This document shows positions 48,198 through 60,691 of a stretch of DNA of 64,000 nt, piece by piece. The notes under the pieces were generated by a model. That model did no database searches. It was not told the origin of the DNA and saw nothing but the letters and a program-made list of their open reading frames with translations. The translations under genes and the position numbers were made by a program. The stretch lies in assembly GCA_015501055.1 (NCBI GenBank), contig JADNYV010000004.1:1-64000 (forward strand), in the 5' to 3' direction. Source of the stretch: Mucidula mucida (lineage: Eukaryota; Basidiomycota; Agaricomycetes; Agaricales; Physalacriaceae). Numbering within the stretch: the stretch's first letter is position 1; every line of letters begins with the position of its first letter.

Positions 48198-48586
48198 TAT
48201 TTGAGGACTCGCCCATACATCTTGTACAATAATTCAAGTCTTACAACGAGTAGGAAAAGGGAACAGTCAGAATGTCAAGAGAACGCTATGCATCTTCCTC
48301 TGCCTAGCCCTGTGTGTCTATTATGGTGAAGGTGCTTGTATCTTTCGTTCTTTTGAACATGCCCTGCCATTTGACAGCATGCTCTGGAGGTTGGGCGTGC
48401 GTTTGAAGGTATCATTTGTATATCCCCAGGTTCAGATATCATGTAACGACTCTTCATCGTCCAGTCGATTTATGGAAAGAGGAAGGTGTTGCCAGTATCG
48501 AGTCAGCTATACGTGGGCGTTCCTAGGAGCGTTGCAGGATAAACAGCTATAACAGTAGTGATACATCACAATACAAATGAATGCAT
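48198..48586. other. Convergent intergenic region
   Basis: 3' flanks of the APC10-like gene and RPB10. No gene is visible. Confidence 0.5.
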
Positions 48587-48982
48587 TTATAACGATTGAC
48601 CAGGTTGCAGAAATTGGCTTTTATCTCTCGTTCTCTCCATGGCTGGGGGCAACGTAAGTCAATGCACAACCGTAAGATGATGAACGTACGGTTGTATTGC
48701 AACAGTTTTTCGATGAGGTCTACGTGAGTCAGGACCATGCGCCGACAGCAATATCGTTTTAGTTGCAGGTCATCCAAAGCTTCACTACGTTTGGATTAAT
48801 CAGTAAAGAAAAGATAGAGGGGGACGACGCACCCTTCGCTTTTGTCCTCTGCTAATAACTTCAAATAAGCAGTCCATTTGTCTCCGACGACTTTGCCGCA
48901 TGAGAAGCATCGCACAGGGATGATCTGTAAGTTGGATGTCGACTTCTTGAGTAGATCACAGCGTTGGGACTAAGCAAACCAT
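48587..48982 (-). CDS. RPB10: RNA polymerase I/II/III shared subunit RPB10 (RPABC5)
   Basis: A small zinc-binding core subunit of all three nuclear RNA polymerases. Exons 48982-48980, 48924-48833, 48784-48690 and 48642-48587 give 81 residues. [45 protein letters not shown] and [19 protein letters not shown] are diagnostic. The zinc ligands CFSC and CC are intact. The first coding exon is just the ATG, so an intron separates codon 1 from codon 2. The C-terminus runs about 14 residues past the usual LERTK end. Confidence 0.95.
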
Positions 48983-49495
48983 TTTTGAGATGGAGGCGGG
49001 AAACAAATACGAGATTTAGTCAGCGTGAGCCTGATCGGGATTCGGGACGCGCCCGATCTGGCCTTCACCGCCAACAAACGCGAATGTGCGCATGACGAAA
49101 CGTTCTATATCCTCTCTTTATACGTTTGAGTGTAAGCCTTCCGCGGCATAGGATCTTCTACTGAGCTCAACTTGAACAGTATCTGAACGTTTGAACGCTT
49201 GAACTTGAGAGTATATTAACAAGGCGTGACAATGACAGTGACATGACTCAGCAAAGTGTACGTTTGTTTGGGATTCCGGGTGTGGCGAGTAACCTTGTGC
49301 TATTTGCTGTGGTCGACGACACCGACTGTGCTCGACCTCTCTTGTCCACTTATTTCTATTTATCATTGCATTATCAGCAACAATTGTTTCTTGGCATTTC
49401 TTTCCAGGACCCTCCATTTTTCTGCCAATTCGGCCTAGTGACGAGCCGAGCAGTCCTCCACTAATCATATAAACGGCCTTGCCAGTTCATCCAGG
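48983..49495. other. Divergent intergenic region
   Basis: Shared promoter zone of RPB10 and the DDT-PHD gene. No other gene is visible. Confidence 0.5.
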
Positions 49496-52400
49496 ATGAC
49501 CCGCCGCACTTCCACCCGCAATTCTACTATCCTGGAGGATGAACACATGTCGCCCGCGCCTCCCGCGCCCCCAGTGGCGCCGTCGTCGTCGCCCGAGCTC
49601 GCGATCCTCAGGACTCATTGGAAATGGGCCGCGTTCAGCCAGTTCTTCTACACGTTTGCCCCGATGCTTGCCATGGACGATGTTTCCTTAAATGTGCGCC
49701 TATATTTATACATCCCTCTGCCTTCAGCCGCTCATGTAGCTTTTGTTCATTTCTAGGACATCGAGGAAGATCTCGCCTGCGGCAATACCGTTTACCTACC
49801 CCGCATCATTCAAAGATTGCTCTATACCCTTTCGTATGACCGGAAAGTTTCGTGAGCATCTTTTCCTTCCCATTCACACGTAAATTCGCGTATTCATCGC
49901 GTCCTAGCAATGACAACTGGCAGACCGCTCTCCGAAAGCAGTACTACAAACGCGACCCGGAAGCTAACCCCATAGGTCCCGACCCATTCCTCGACGTCGC
50001 CAAGTACTCGCGCACAACTGGCTCGGCAGTCACTCCCGACCCCCAATCTCGCGCTCGAACAGAAGACAGGCAGCGGGGAGACAGTGAAGCGCAAATCAAG
50101 AGCGAAACACCTGCTCCGGACGGTCTCGACCACGCGCCGACGTCGGATCCTGCAGACGACGGCAGACAGTCTTCCGACTCGCCAACCTCTCCCAAAGATG
50201 AAGAAGACCAGGACGGGGATGTGGCGGAGTCGAAGGATTGGCGAGATCTCGCAATGCTGGACAAGTTGGACTCCTTACACCTCCTCATGGAATGGCAGTT
50301 CCAAAACGCGACCCGACTGCGTACCCTCATGAAATCCGACGATGATTATGCTACATGGGTATTCAATAGTCCATGATATTCTCCACCTCACTGACCATTG
50401 TTTTCTCAGCGAATCGAACCAGTTGGTTATGATGCTAAAATGAACTCGTTTTGGCTCATCGGTGGTAAATCTTTTATGTCGATTACTTCTATCCGCTTTC
50501 TCATCTGTGCGCTAGAACGCCTATGGATGCAGCGAGCACCTCCAAAAGCTCCGCGTGGGCCTAAATCATTGAAACGCAAGCGCCCCCCTCCGAAAGTCAA
50601 CGGAAAGAAAGCCGTGAAGGCTGCAACTGCGAAACGTGCTCGCGTCGAAAAGGCTGCCGCGCCTTCTAAAGGCAAAAGCAAAGCAAAAGTATCGGCCCCG
50701 GAATCACCGACCAATCGACATAGTCGTGCAGCCAAATCTCAAGCTAACCTCAAACTCGATGCTCAAGCTAAAGAACTCGAAGAACTCAACCGGCAAGCAG
50801 TCGCCCTTGCTAGGGGTGAAGCCGGTCTACGCACGTCGAGTCGAAGACAATCATCTCCTCTCAAGAACACGAGTAGTACCCGTTCGCTGGGAACCCGAAC
50901 GAGCGCCAGATTGAGAGGGTCAGAAGATGATGAAGAATGGCAAGCTGTACCAGAAGAGTGGCTGCACGAGGACAGTGGTCCGTCTACGAGAAGATCCAAA
51001 CGAAAAGCGCCTAGCGACTCAGGCAGCGTAAGCGACTTGACGGAGCTCACTGACAGCGATGATAGTGACAGTGATGCCGAAGAGGATGAAGAGGACGAGG
51101 AAGAACCGGAGGCAACAGACGTGGAAGAGGCTGAAGACGAACCTATGGACGCGAACGAAGAATCATCCCAGCTTCCAGCAGACTTTGTTGAATGGGAAAC
51201 GGTATGTAAACTTGTGCAAGATTCAATCATTTGCTTACTATTACATGTAGCTCTGCGTCACCATCTACGATTGGGAGAACATCGCTCAACGTTGGGAAAA
51301 TGCGACGCATTATACCGAGAAGGCGTTTTACAAGATGTTAACGAAAAACATTGTCCCGATAATCGTCGAGGAGCTCAAAGTAGACACTCGTCACTTGCAC
51401 ATTGTGATCCGTCCTGACCGTTTAACAGCGTCAAGAGGTCGAACGGAGAAAGAAGTTTGTGGAGGAGGTGGTCACCACCCGAAAACGCTCCTCGCGCATT
51501 GCCATGAAAGAAAGTACTCGCGAAGAAGCACGGCTTGCGATCAGGAAACAAGCTGAAAGCCAAGAGAGGAACAGTCGTGCCAAGAGAGCAGAGGCGCGCC
51601 AACAGAAGGAAGAAGACTCTCGGCAGCGTCGTGAAGCCGCCCGAGAGGAGCGGCGTCGGGAACTTGAAGCTCAAGAAGCCAAAGAAGCGCAGGAAGAGGA
51701 GGAGCGGAAGTATGTATAGTGACTTCGCATTCTTTGTTCTATCTGATGGTCTTTCATTGCAGCATGCGCGTTGACGTCGTTGGGAATGGTACCAAATCGA
51801 AAGTCAACGGTCGCTCTTCTCGCGGCGGACAAGCTAAAGTCCAGTCTTCTCAAGCAGGCTCGTCCACTGGAACCCGCACGCCAGTTGATGGTGATTGGGA
51901 GTTGGACTGTGAAATATGCCACCGTCATGGTACCAATCTCGTAAGTGTGCATCCACTTACATTCAAACAACGATTAACGGTCTTCAGGATGGCGACTATC
52001 GCTTAGTCTCCTGTAACGCATGTGGGAAATGGCAGCACATACAATGTCATGACACCGCGGATCGTCGAAAAGGGCTCACCATCCGGAACTGGGAAGCAGT
52101 CGACTTTTTCTGCAAGAGGTGTCTACATACAAGTCATCCCCCTCGGGTCTATAATGGAGGAGGACTGCCTCTCCAAACCAGTCGCGAACAATATCTAGGA
52201 GCGCATCCACAAACGGCATATCCCAACTATTCCCCTCGTCCAGCAGACTATGCGCCTTATCCTCAATATACCCAAGCAAAATCTTACCCCGCCGCTGTGT
52301 CAGATGTCCGATCTAATGGACATGTCGCCCCAGTCTATAATCATTCACCGCAACAATCTAAAGCTAGTCACGTTTCTTTCAATCATTATCAGCCCCAGCA

Positions 52401-52728
52401 ACAAGGGTTTGCGCAGTATCCTGGGCCTGTACAGTCGTACGGGCAGATGGCATCGACATCGAGTGGACGTTACCCTCAGCCGTACTCTGCCAACGGATAC
52501 GCTGAATATACGGTACCTACTCTTCTTCCATGTATATATTGACCTTGTTGCTCATTTCCTTGTTACTAGCCGCCGCCGCATCAGTCTGGGAGTCGCTGGA
52601 CCTCTGAAGCTCAATCATCCAGCTACGGTCCTGGATACCCACCAAGTGCAGATAGAGGATATTCGGACGCTTGGCCTCAAAAGATGGCGGACCCTTATGC
52701 GGCGACGAACTACCGCTCAAACACTTAA
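49496..52728 (+). CDS. DDT and PHD-finger chromatin protein (RSF1/CECR2-like)
   Basis: Likely an accessory subunit of an ISWI-type or related remodeller. A DDT domain opens the protein (WAAFSQFFYTFAPMLAMDDV, YLPRIIQRLLYTLSYDRKV, NWQTALRKQYYKRDP). A WHIM-like segment follows (RIEPVGYDAKMNSFWLIGG). A long basic then acidic low-complexity middle contains a KR-rich nuclear signal and a run of more than 20 mostly acidic residues. A Glu/Arg coiled coil (KKFVEEVVTTRKR onwards) leads to a PHD finger (CEICHRHG to CNACGKWQHIQC and FFCKRC). The C-terminus is Tyr/Pro/Gln-rich and ends NYRSNT. About ten exons splice in phase, including the cut from EELK to RQEVERRKK (acceptor AACAG). Confidence 0.85.
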
Positions 52729-53307
52729 TAACTTATCAACATCACACTATTAGTAGAATCTTCCCGCACTACTTTTTTATTATTTGTGTTTCATTGTGTT
52801 TGTCGTAGAATTCTGTGTTGTATATGTACGAATACTTGCTAGTATTATAATATGAGCTCAGATTTGTTGAAGGGTTTATTAGTCGGGTGATTTATGTGAA
52901 GGCCTTGGCTGAAGGAGTAATCCGGCAAACCGTTATCTTGTGATGCGCCACACAAAGAGTGACGAAGGACCGGATCGCTAAGGGCAACTGAGATCTCTGG
53001 TGGAGGACTGAGAGTTGCAGTGCGATCTGAAACTGAAGTCCTGAGCTCGGAACTAGGAAAACGGACAGGCGCCGGACTGTGGGAGGACGCTTCTCAAGCA
53101 CTCGTGTGCAAACAAGTATAAGTCGTGATGCCACATTACGTTTGTCTAAGCGAGAGTTGAATGCAGAAGATTGTTTTACTTAGACCTGCCCTTCTATCTG
53201 AGCACTCAGGCGTTGATGCGTTCAAGTTGTTTCTCAATGAAACGATTTCTTTTAACGAGCGTGTGTATTCAAGGAATGTTAATGAGCTAGTACAATGTCT
53301 AAGCATT
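52729..53307. other. Convergent intergenic region
   Basis: 3' flanks of the DDT-PHD and P450 genes. No gene is visible. Confidence 0.5.
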
Positions 53308-55458
53308 TTACTTGGAGTGGGAGTGGACGGGTGTAATGTGGATGGGGAGCATCGCGGCCTCGCCGTTGACGAATGGCTGAAGAGATGGGGATATGATCTT
53401 TTCAATCTTGGCTCCAGAGTCCTTGAATTCGAAGGACTTGATCATGACAGCAATGATGAACTTCACTTCCATGACGGCTGGAGCGGAGTAGGTCAATTAC
53501 GCGAGGCAATCTGGCGAGAAGGGGAAAGAGACAAACCTAAGCGCCACCCTAGACACATACGAGGACCGTCGGCGAATGTAGAGACGTTGCTGAAAGGTCC
53601 ATGGGGTAGATCTTTGCCAGAGGGTACACCGCCTTCAGAGAGCCATCGCTCGGGTATGAACTTGTCGCCGTCTCGTCCCCAGATCTTAGAGTTCGTGTTC
53701 ATGACAGTGAAAGGAATCGTGAAGCCCTGGGCGATACAAGTAAGTATAGGGTTTGAAGAAAAAGATCGGCTTACATCGCCCGCCTTGACTGGAAGAGAAG
53801 TGATCGTCTTGCCGTTTTTCAGCGTGATAGGGTTCTGGAGGGGAATCACATCGTCTTTGGCAGCTATTCTGTGGGTGTCGCGAGCCGTGGGATGTAAACG
53901 AAGTCTGAAAACGCCGGTCAGCGATGCAGTCCAAAGAATGACGGAAGCGTACCCTTCGCGGGCAACGGCATCCAGTAAGGAAGAGTCTCGAGATTCTCCG
54001 TCGTGAAATCGGCATGCGCAAGCTCCTCGCGGAGTTGGATTGAGCTCAAGGTTCTGAGCGAGATCTAAAAGGGTGAATACAATGACGCCTGATGATGTCT
54101 CGAATCCGGCCATGCTAGTGAGCGCGATACGTTAAGCGCTTGCATAAGAGAGTGCGGAAACGTACAAGAAGCTGAGGATCTGAGAGGGCAGTGAGCAATT
54201 TTTGAAAACGAAGACGAGTAAAACGGACATTATCGAGAAGAGTGTGGTCGTCGAGCTTTGTCCTTTCCTTACCACCTTCCTTCTCTTGCCACGACTCCCT
54301 GACGAGAATAGAGAAGATATCCTTGCCCTCTGGGTTGATCGCCTGCTTCATGAGCTGTCGGCCAACGCGATGAATGGTTTTCTTAGCGGTACTGTCCTCG
54401 TGGAGCTCCTTTATTGGCAACTTGGAAATCCAAGGGAAGACACCAATGAGGATGGGCGCAAGGAAGGCTGGGAATGTGGCGAACAATGCGACGTCCTGCT
54501 GCCATGCTTCGAGGATTGCTTTCGCTTCCGGCGTGTTGTACCCGAAGTCGTATCCAAACCCAACACGTCCGATAACTTCAAGACTAGCCGAAGGAGTGCG
54601 ATAAGTCAAACATGCAACAAGCCAATATCCGACGAAAGACCTACGTGCAAGGAGGAATGTACGTGGTAAGGTTGACGATACCAGAGCCACGGGACTCGAG
54701 ATCATCAGCTAGCCGCCGTGCAGTCTGGAGGCGGAGTGAGTCAGAGGCAAGTGAGAGTAATGACCAGATGCAAACCTTCTCAGCGCAATGAAGGACATCA
54801 TCAGCCATTGCCTTGACCGCTGAAGGACTTGAAACGTGTCTTTAGATAGACTACTTAATGAGGGACTTCGAAACTTACGTGAAAGCGGGGGCTAGCAGTC
54901 TGCGCTGCCACTTGTGCTCTTCATCTTCTGCCCAAACGACACCGCGACCGACTACTTTGACGACTATGGGCTGGAACGCAGCAGATTTCACTGAGGGCGA
55001 GATTAGGCTGCGATACAACATGCAAATTGAGAAGGGCGGGCGAACAGTATGTATACGCATTCTGAAAGATGTGTTGCACGGCCAAGTTGTCGGATATGAT
55101 GACCTATTGAATGCTCAGCTACTACTAGAGAAAAACGGCGAGAGGCGCACAATGTCTTTTTGGAAGAGAGCCGCCTTGATTCTGTATACTGGTCCAAGCA
55201 GATCGGTCCATCGTGAGTACTCAACGTCGACTTCTCCTTTCGCTACGCGGTATTCGTGGCCCAAGAAGAAGTCCGCTTCCTCTACGGGCTGTAAAGGAAT
55301 GCCTTACTCAATCAAAATCAATGGAAGACGTTCGATCGACTTACAGCAATGGGAAGTTTGGCAATGGTCGAAGAACGCGACGCGGCAATGAGGCGCACAA
55401 TATAGGCTAAAGTGAGAGCGGCCAGCGCAGTACAGGCCACCGCGCTAGATGAAAACAT
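53308..55458 (-). CDS. Cytochrome P450 (2), with apparent frame breaks
   Basis: The ATG at 55458 gives a membrane-anchor helix (AVACTALAALTLAYIVRLI). I-helix AGFETSSG, K-helix EGLR, then RLHPTARDTHR and the heme loop FADGPRMCLG are recognisable, and the protein ends after HITPVHSHSK. Many short exons are required. Around the K-helix the conserved reading slips frame twice: near 54031-54045 (between LELNP and LREELAHAD) and near 53971-53980 (TACTGG where TACCTGG would restore LDAVAREGLR). The two shifts compensate. The rest of the enzyme looks intact, so indels or a recent lesion are both possible. Subfamily and substrate are not assignable. Confidence 0.82.
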
Positions 55459-56590
55459 CGTGAGAGATGAGAGGATTGTTGGGATTAATTGAGAGACGGG
55501 ACGGAGCTAAGAGGCAAGCTCCTTATAGACATTTCTCGACTGCATCCGGGGATAATGTCGCGTCCCAAGGAGCAAAGAACATGCTAAGATCCTTCAGATC
55601 GTTTCGTGACTGCGGTGTTCTTGACATACAGTAATTTTAGCCCTGACTTTCAAGTTCGCCGTCCCAGACCGTCCAAGGAATGAACTGAGTGGTAAGTTTT
55701 GAGAGCGTTCGGAGCGAAATTTGGGTAGATACAATGCGAGTTCGCGATGCTTCGTGTCAAACTGGACGTCTGTGTGACTTGAGGACAAATGCCGTCGCGC
55801 AATATTCACCAAAATTAACGGGTACGTGGTTTCCCACGCTCAAGTTCGCATTTGGGCGCCCATCTTCTATCAGATTTACACTAGATACTTCTTGTGGAGG
55901 CAGATCTTTGTCGCAGTCATACAACGGTGCATGGTCGAGTCTCTGAATACTTCACCTAATGGTACGTGAAGGAACAGCGGGCCGGATGTGTTCACTATAT
56001 TCAATATTGCAGGTTATGATGTACGTCAACCCGAAGGTTCTCAATTAAATGATAAGGTTAAAACGTACCACGGCATTACATGGCCCACCAATTACAGCAG
56101 AGTCGTGACTCGGCAGGGAAGGCAGTTCTTGTGAAAACATGACGGACAATGCCTTTCAAGCCTTTTTTGGACGGCATTCACCGTGTTCCAAGTGATGAAT
56201 ACCGTTAGTCTTGGCTTCGTGGGTCGTCTCTTCAACTCTCTGTCCACTGAAATGGTAGAATGTGCATTGTCGAGTGAGCATTGTCTAACATGTCTGGGCA
56301 TCGTGTACGACATGCATCGTTTCAGGGAGACTTGCCGCACTTGGCGGGTCTCCGGGTTTTGGACAGACGTCTTCTTCTCACCTCCTCCCTGTAAGGCCAG
56401 GAGCCTCGACCCCAAGCTCGACCCTCTACTCGGACCATGTTCGGCGCTCATTCTACCCCCTCGTAGAAGAAACCCCAAAACGGAGAACCCATCAAATGCG
56501 CAGAGCTCCAGCAATTTAAAGGACGCACAGGGCGGTATCGCTTGAATTTCTCTTCCTATATTTTTCTGTTTGTCCGATTATTCCTGCAAC
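55459..56590. other. Intergenic, 1.1 kb
   Basis: Divergent promoter region of the second P450 and second DUF6534 gene. The open frames at 55689-55946 and 56183-56545 show no family resemblance. Confidence 0.45.
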
Positions 56591-58149
56591 ATGCCGTCTC
56601 AACTCGACCTAGCCCTTGGGGGCGTCGTACGTTCATTTACTCCCGTACATCGCGTCGGCTCACGTTGAACAGGTCGTCAGCACATTCTTCTCGGTACGCT
56701 TTTTTCTATCCTCATCGTCGATGCGCCTTACACATTCGGTAGTTCTTGAGTATGGGAGTCATCTGCGCATGCGGTAAGCGGGTGCTACTTGTCTATCTCG
56801 AACACCATCTTACCGTTTTTTCTGCTAGCTTTTCAATACTTCGCGAACTTTCCCAACGACAAATGGGTGTTCAAGGCGCTCGTGTCTGCTTGTATGATTA
56901 TGTCGACCATTGACACGATTTCAACTGGTGTGTTCAAGAAACTGCTGTGGCGATCCTCTTAACGCTAATCATTGTAGGACTTTGGTGTTACAATTGGTCG
57001 GTCACGAACTACGGAAGTAAGTCGATATCTGGCGACTTCGGAATGAAATTGACAATGGACGCTGCTTTCAGATCCGGCGGCCATGGCTATCACTCACTGG
57101 TGATCATTATCCATGTCTGTAGCCACCATCCATCACTTACAAATTTATTCCTCAGGGGATTCGCCGCTGAAGCGGCCTTGCTGTGAGTTTATCTTACCTC
57201 CAGCGTATCCTCTACTAAACGTTCGTTCAAAGCGGTACATGTAGTCTTTTCGTTCAATGCTTCTACGCGTGGCGGATATGGATGGTCTCCATGAAGAAAC
57301 ACTGGTGGCTTTCAGCTATCATTGTGACTCTTTCTACCATGGCGTGGTGTAAGCGCTATTGTCAGGCTTGGTTACCAGCATCTCACTATCTTCAGGCGTC
57401 GTTGTATGGATGACATACATCATTTCTACGCACAAGATGGTCGCTGATTTGCACCTTGTCTTGTACGTGATTCTATGTGCCCTATGCTCGCTCAGGCTTC
57501 AATGTGCAATAGACCTGTCGTGTACATCTGGCTGGGAGGGTCAGTGTGAGTGCATATAGTCTACTGTCGATGGACCTTCATTGACCTCTCAATTAGGGCG
57601 GCTGACGTTATGATTACATGCTGTATGGCCTATTACTTGGATCTACGATTCCGCAACAATATGAATCAAAGGCATATGCCATCTGGAGGGTATGTACCCT
57701 GCACTTTTCTCTACATGATGTCTCATCGTTCCGATCCCTAGACGTTTCAAGCGCATCATCGTTCGTACAGTTGAATGCAACGCTATCTCCTTGGTCGCCC
57801 AAACCGTCACCGTTGCATTGTTCAACCGCCCTAATGTTGGATTCTACTTTGGTGAGCATTTGTTTTATTTGTGGCTAGAGGTTTGGCTCACCGGATGATA
57901 GTACTCACGGATATGACTTTGGCTAAAATATACACGTTCTCCTTGCTCGTTTCATGTACGTGGTGTATCTCTTTACTCGCAGCGAAACATTATTCACGTC
58001 TCACAGTGAACGGCCGCCATCTCGATGGCAGAGAAAGCACAGGTATCGAGTCTTCCAAAGGTGCTGCTCAGGCTGGTGAATCACACGCGTTGTCGGAACG
58101 TCGTCGGCCTCCAATCATGAGCGCTCAGGTGTCCATTCAAGTCCAGTAG
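56591..58149 (+). CDS. DUF6534-family seven-helix membrane protein (2)
   Basis: Same family as the gene at 38632, about 18 kb away and diverged. It has MPSQLDLALGG at the start, FQYFANFPNDKWVFKALVS, then WSVTNYGNPAAMAITHWGFA, a long stretch of helices including QCFYAWRIWMVS and SAIIVTLSTMAWC. PVVYIWLGGSVAADVMITCC and RRFKRIIVRTVECNAISLVA follow, with NRPNVGFYFVLTDMTLAKIY before a hydrophilic tail. About a dozen introns of 45-60 bp splice in frame. A 27-bp GT-AG segment near 57957-57983 is a multiple of three and is probably retained rather than spliced. Function unknown. Confidence 0.82.
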
Positions 58150-58416
58150 GTCTTACAGACATTTTTTCAACTCTGTAGCTCATACCTCTCGAAAGGAGAG
58201 AAGTGGACGGAGCGTCAGATTCGTGGCCCAAGGAGAATGAGGCCGACGACGATTACACTTTGAGGAAAGTGAAGCTCGACATGGTCTAACTTGTATACTC
58301 TCCCTACGTATCATATCCCTTCAAAATACTGAATTACGACTCTGTAATGGACCTGTCTTCTACGTAATATTATACACACTCGTTTTGTTTGATTCGGCGC
58401 TCATCCTCAACACCTT

Positions 58417-59311
58417 TCACATCTGTGGCGTACTGAATGAGCCATCGAGACCTTTGATTTTCTGGTGATCTGCAGGATTTGCTTGCGCTTCATATACCGT
58501 GATGACGGGATTAGATTTACGCTGCCAACAATGAGCATCCAATTGCATCACGGTTATAGTAAAGTCTACCTCTGACCAGTGTCCCATAAATCCAACGTAG
58601 TACATTCGAACGGTTTCGGCTCCTTGAGAGGCGGGAAAGAAAAGGGTAATAGAAGATACATTTGAGAATCTCGCGGTCCTTCAACACTGTAAGCACAGCG
58701 TACATTCATTGAGATGGCACATCACGAACTTGACGGCATACTCTCCTACGTCTCTACTCTCGGGTATATCAAATTCCTGCAGAGGCGTCTTATCGGAAAC
58801 ATCGTTAAAGTCAAGTGAATCTTCGTTCGCGAACTGTGGCAACGATATAGCAGATGCGGGACTGGCAACAATAAGTCAACATTACAATCGCGACTTTCTG
58901 GGGAGTTTGATCTCCAGGACCAGTCTTCAGGAGAATCGATCGGAGTTTGACAGAGCCAGTGAAGGGAATTCGAAGAATTCTGTGCGTGTCGCCTAAGAAG
59001 AGAAAACGATATATCAAAATTGGGCGAGTTCGTACAGTTGATCGTCAGCATCAGATTCCAAGTACTGAGCAGCTACAAGTCGTAATCAAAGGAGGAGAAT
59101 GTAACGCTGAGGTTACCTTTTCTTCATTAGCCCGTTCGTGCCAGGGTTTTATGACACCTCGGCCGTCGCCCTCGCCGTTGAGAGCCACGACGTTGTCGCG
59201 ATCGATATGCATGTATAAATTATCATTCGGACCAGTGTCAGCGTCGTCGTGGTCATGGTCATGATCGTGGGCTTCGTGGCTGCAGTGGTCGTCGTGGTTG
59301 TGGTGAGCCAT
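58417..59311 (-). CDS. PITH-domain protein (PITHD1-like)
   Basis: The N-terminus is His/Asp-rich (HHNHDDHCSHEAHDHDHDHD), then LYMHIDRDNVVALN, KPWHERANEEKYLESDADDQ, RIPFTGSVKLRSILLKTGPG, LQEFDIPES, EYAVKF and YYVGFMGHW. This matches PITHD1-type proteins built around the proteasome-interacting thioredoxin domain. The metal-binding-like His-rich start is common in fungal members. The intron joining DDQL to ILRIPF ends at GCACAG. The ATG at 59311 is the first in frame. It shares a 104-bp divergent spacer with the hydrolase gene. Confidence 0.88.
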
Positions 59312-59415
59312 GAATGTTTTGGACAAGTAGTTTTGATCCGTTGCATGGCGTCATCGATCGATGCTTGAACGCCGCTCGGATACCCACGCAGCCTTTGATT
59401 TCTCGCACAACGACA
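59312..59415. promoter_or_regulatory. Short divergent promoter, PITHD1-like and hydrolase genes
   Basis: 104 bp separate the two start codons. No distinct element stands out. Confidence 0.45.
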
Positions 59416-60480
59416 ATGTCGGCTCAGACTGAACAGACCTTTCTTGTTGGCGGCCTAGAGGCCAATGTCTACTCGCGATCTTCCCAAACTCCGGGACCGG
59501 CTGTGGTTATGTTCGTTCTTCATGGACGTCACGGCAACTGTAAGGATCCTGCGACGACATCCATCGTCAATGGACTACTTCAGAATAATGCAAAACAGTC
59601 CCGAAACCTCTATGTTGTCACCTTTGTTAGCATTGTTGAGCTTTCTTCGTTATCGCATTCTCTAAAAGGCGCCACAGGACCAACGAAACCACGGACACCG
59701 TCTCGTCAACGAAACAGCTAACAAGGGCTGGAGTAAATCTCCAGATCGCCACAACGATCGACATGCGTAGGATTTCTCCATTTATCTGCATTCTTGTGTT
59801 GATATTGGCCTCAGAACTGATATGTACAGCATGCAAGGTCTCAGCCCTTGCCTCTTAATCAGTGACATTATCTGACTAAGGACTTATTTTTACTCAGTGG
59901 GAACTGCAAGGGACGTGTCATTTCTCATCGACTTCCTTCCCTCGTACCTATTCCCATCCGGCGAACAAGTCATTGAAACCTGGGCTGTGGCGGGCGTGAG
60001 TCTTGGTGGCCATGCAACTTGGCTCGCGCTGACGCATGGTAATGACTTCATTTCATTATAATCATGTCTAAACCGAGTCAACTAGAGCCACGATTGTCAA
60101 TCGGAATACCCGTCATCGGGTGTCCCGACTACCTCAGTTTAATCTCTGAGCGGGCCCTCAAGTTCGATATTCCATTGGATGGTTCTGCTTACCTCCCCGA
60201 CAGTCTCCTCTCCTTAATCCAGTCTAGCGACCCAGCAGCGGCGCCTTATCGCTCAATTGACGCGTCCAATCCGTTCTTAGGCAAGAAGATTCTCGTTTTA
60301 TCTGGAGGCAAAGACACTCTTGTGCCATGGTCCGCGAGCGAGTCATTTGTGGAGCACTTGAACGTAGGGGACAAGGGTGTCAAGCAGGCTGTCGTCCAAG
60401 AAGATGCAGGCCACGAGACTACGCCTGAGATGGTACAGCGTTTGGTCGACTTTATTACTGAGCATGCTTTGAAGAAATGA
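59416..60480 (+). CDS. Alpha/beta hydrolase with Ser-Asp-His triad
   Basis: A serine hydrolase of about 275 residues. The oxyanion strand VVMFVLHGRHG leads to DQRNHGHR, the nucleophile elbow GVSLGG, the acid in GKDTLVPW and the histidine in DAGHETT. The first intron follows YVVTF, and others precede the TDMYSMQ, VGTARD and EPRLSIG segments, each in phase. There is no signal peptide. The order of motifs fits fungal cytosolic esterases; the substrate is unknown. Confidence 0.85.
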
Positions 60481-60691
60481 TTACACTATCGTTGTGCGCA
60501 ACGCCGCAGGGTGGAATTATGTGCGTTCTCTGAAAGCGGCTTGGTGCATAACAAATTTGGAGAAGCCGACGGGAGTGCAAGTCGCTCAAAATGCAGAAGG
60601 ATAGATAGTACAACAAATTGTCCATTCATAGTAACTTCAGTATGCAAAAGTCCGTGCCATAACCATGCGACAGATCCAGATACTACGAGCA

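Noticed and set aside
51360..51450. Possible frameshift in the DDT-PHD gene after EELK
   Set aside because: Using the acceptor AACAG gives RQEVERRKK in phase with the downstream coiled coil.
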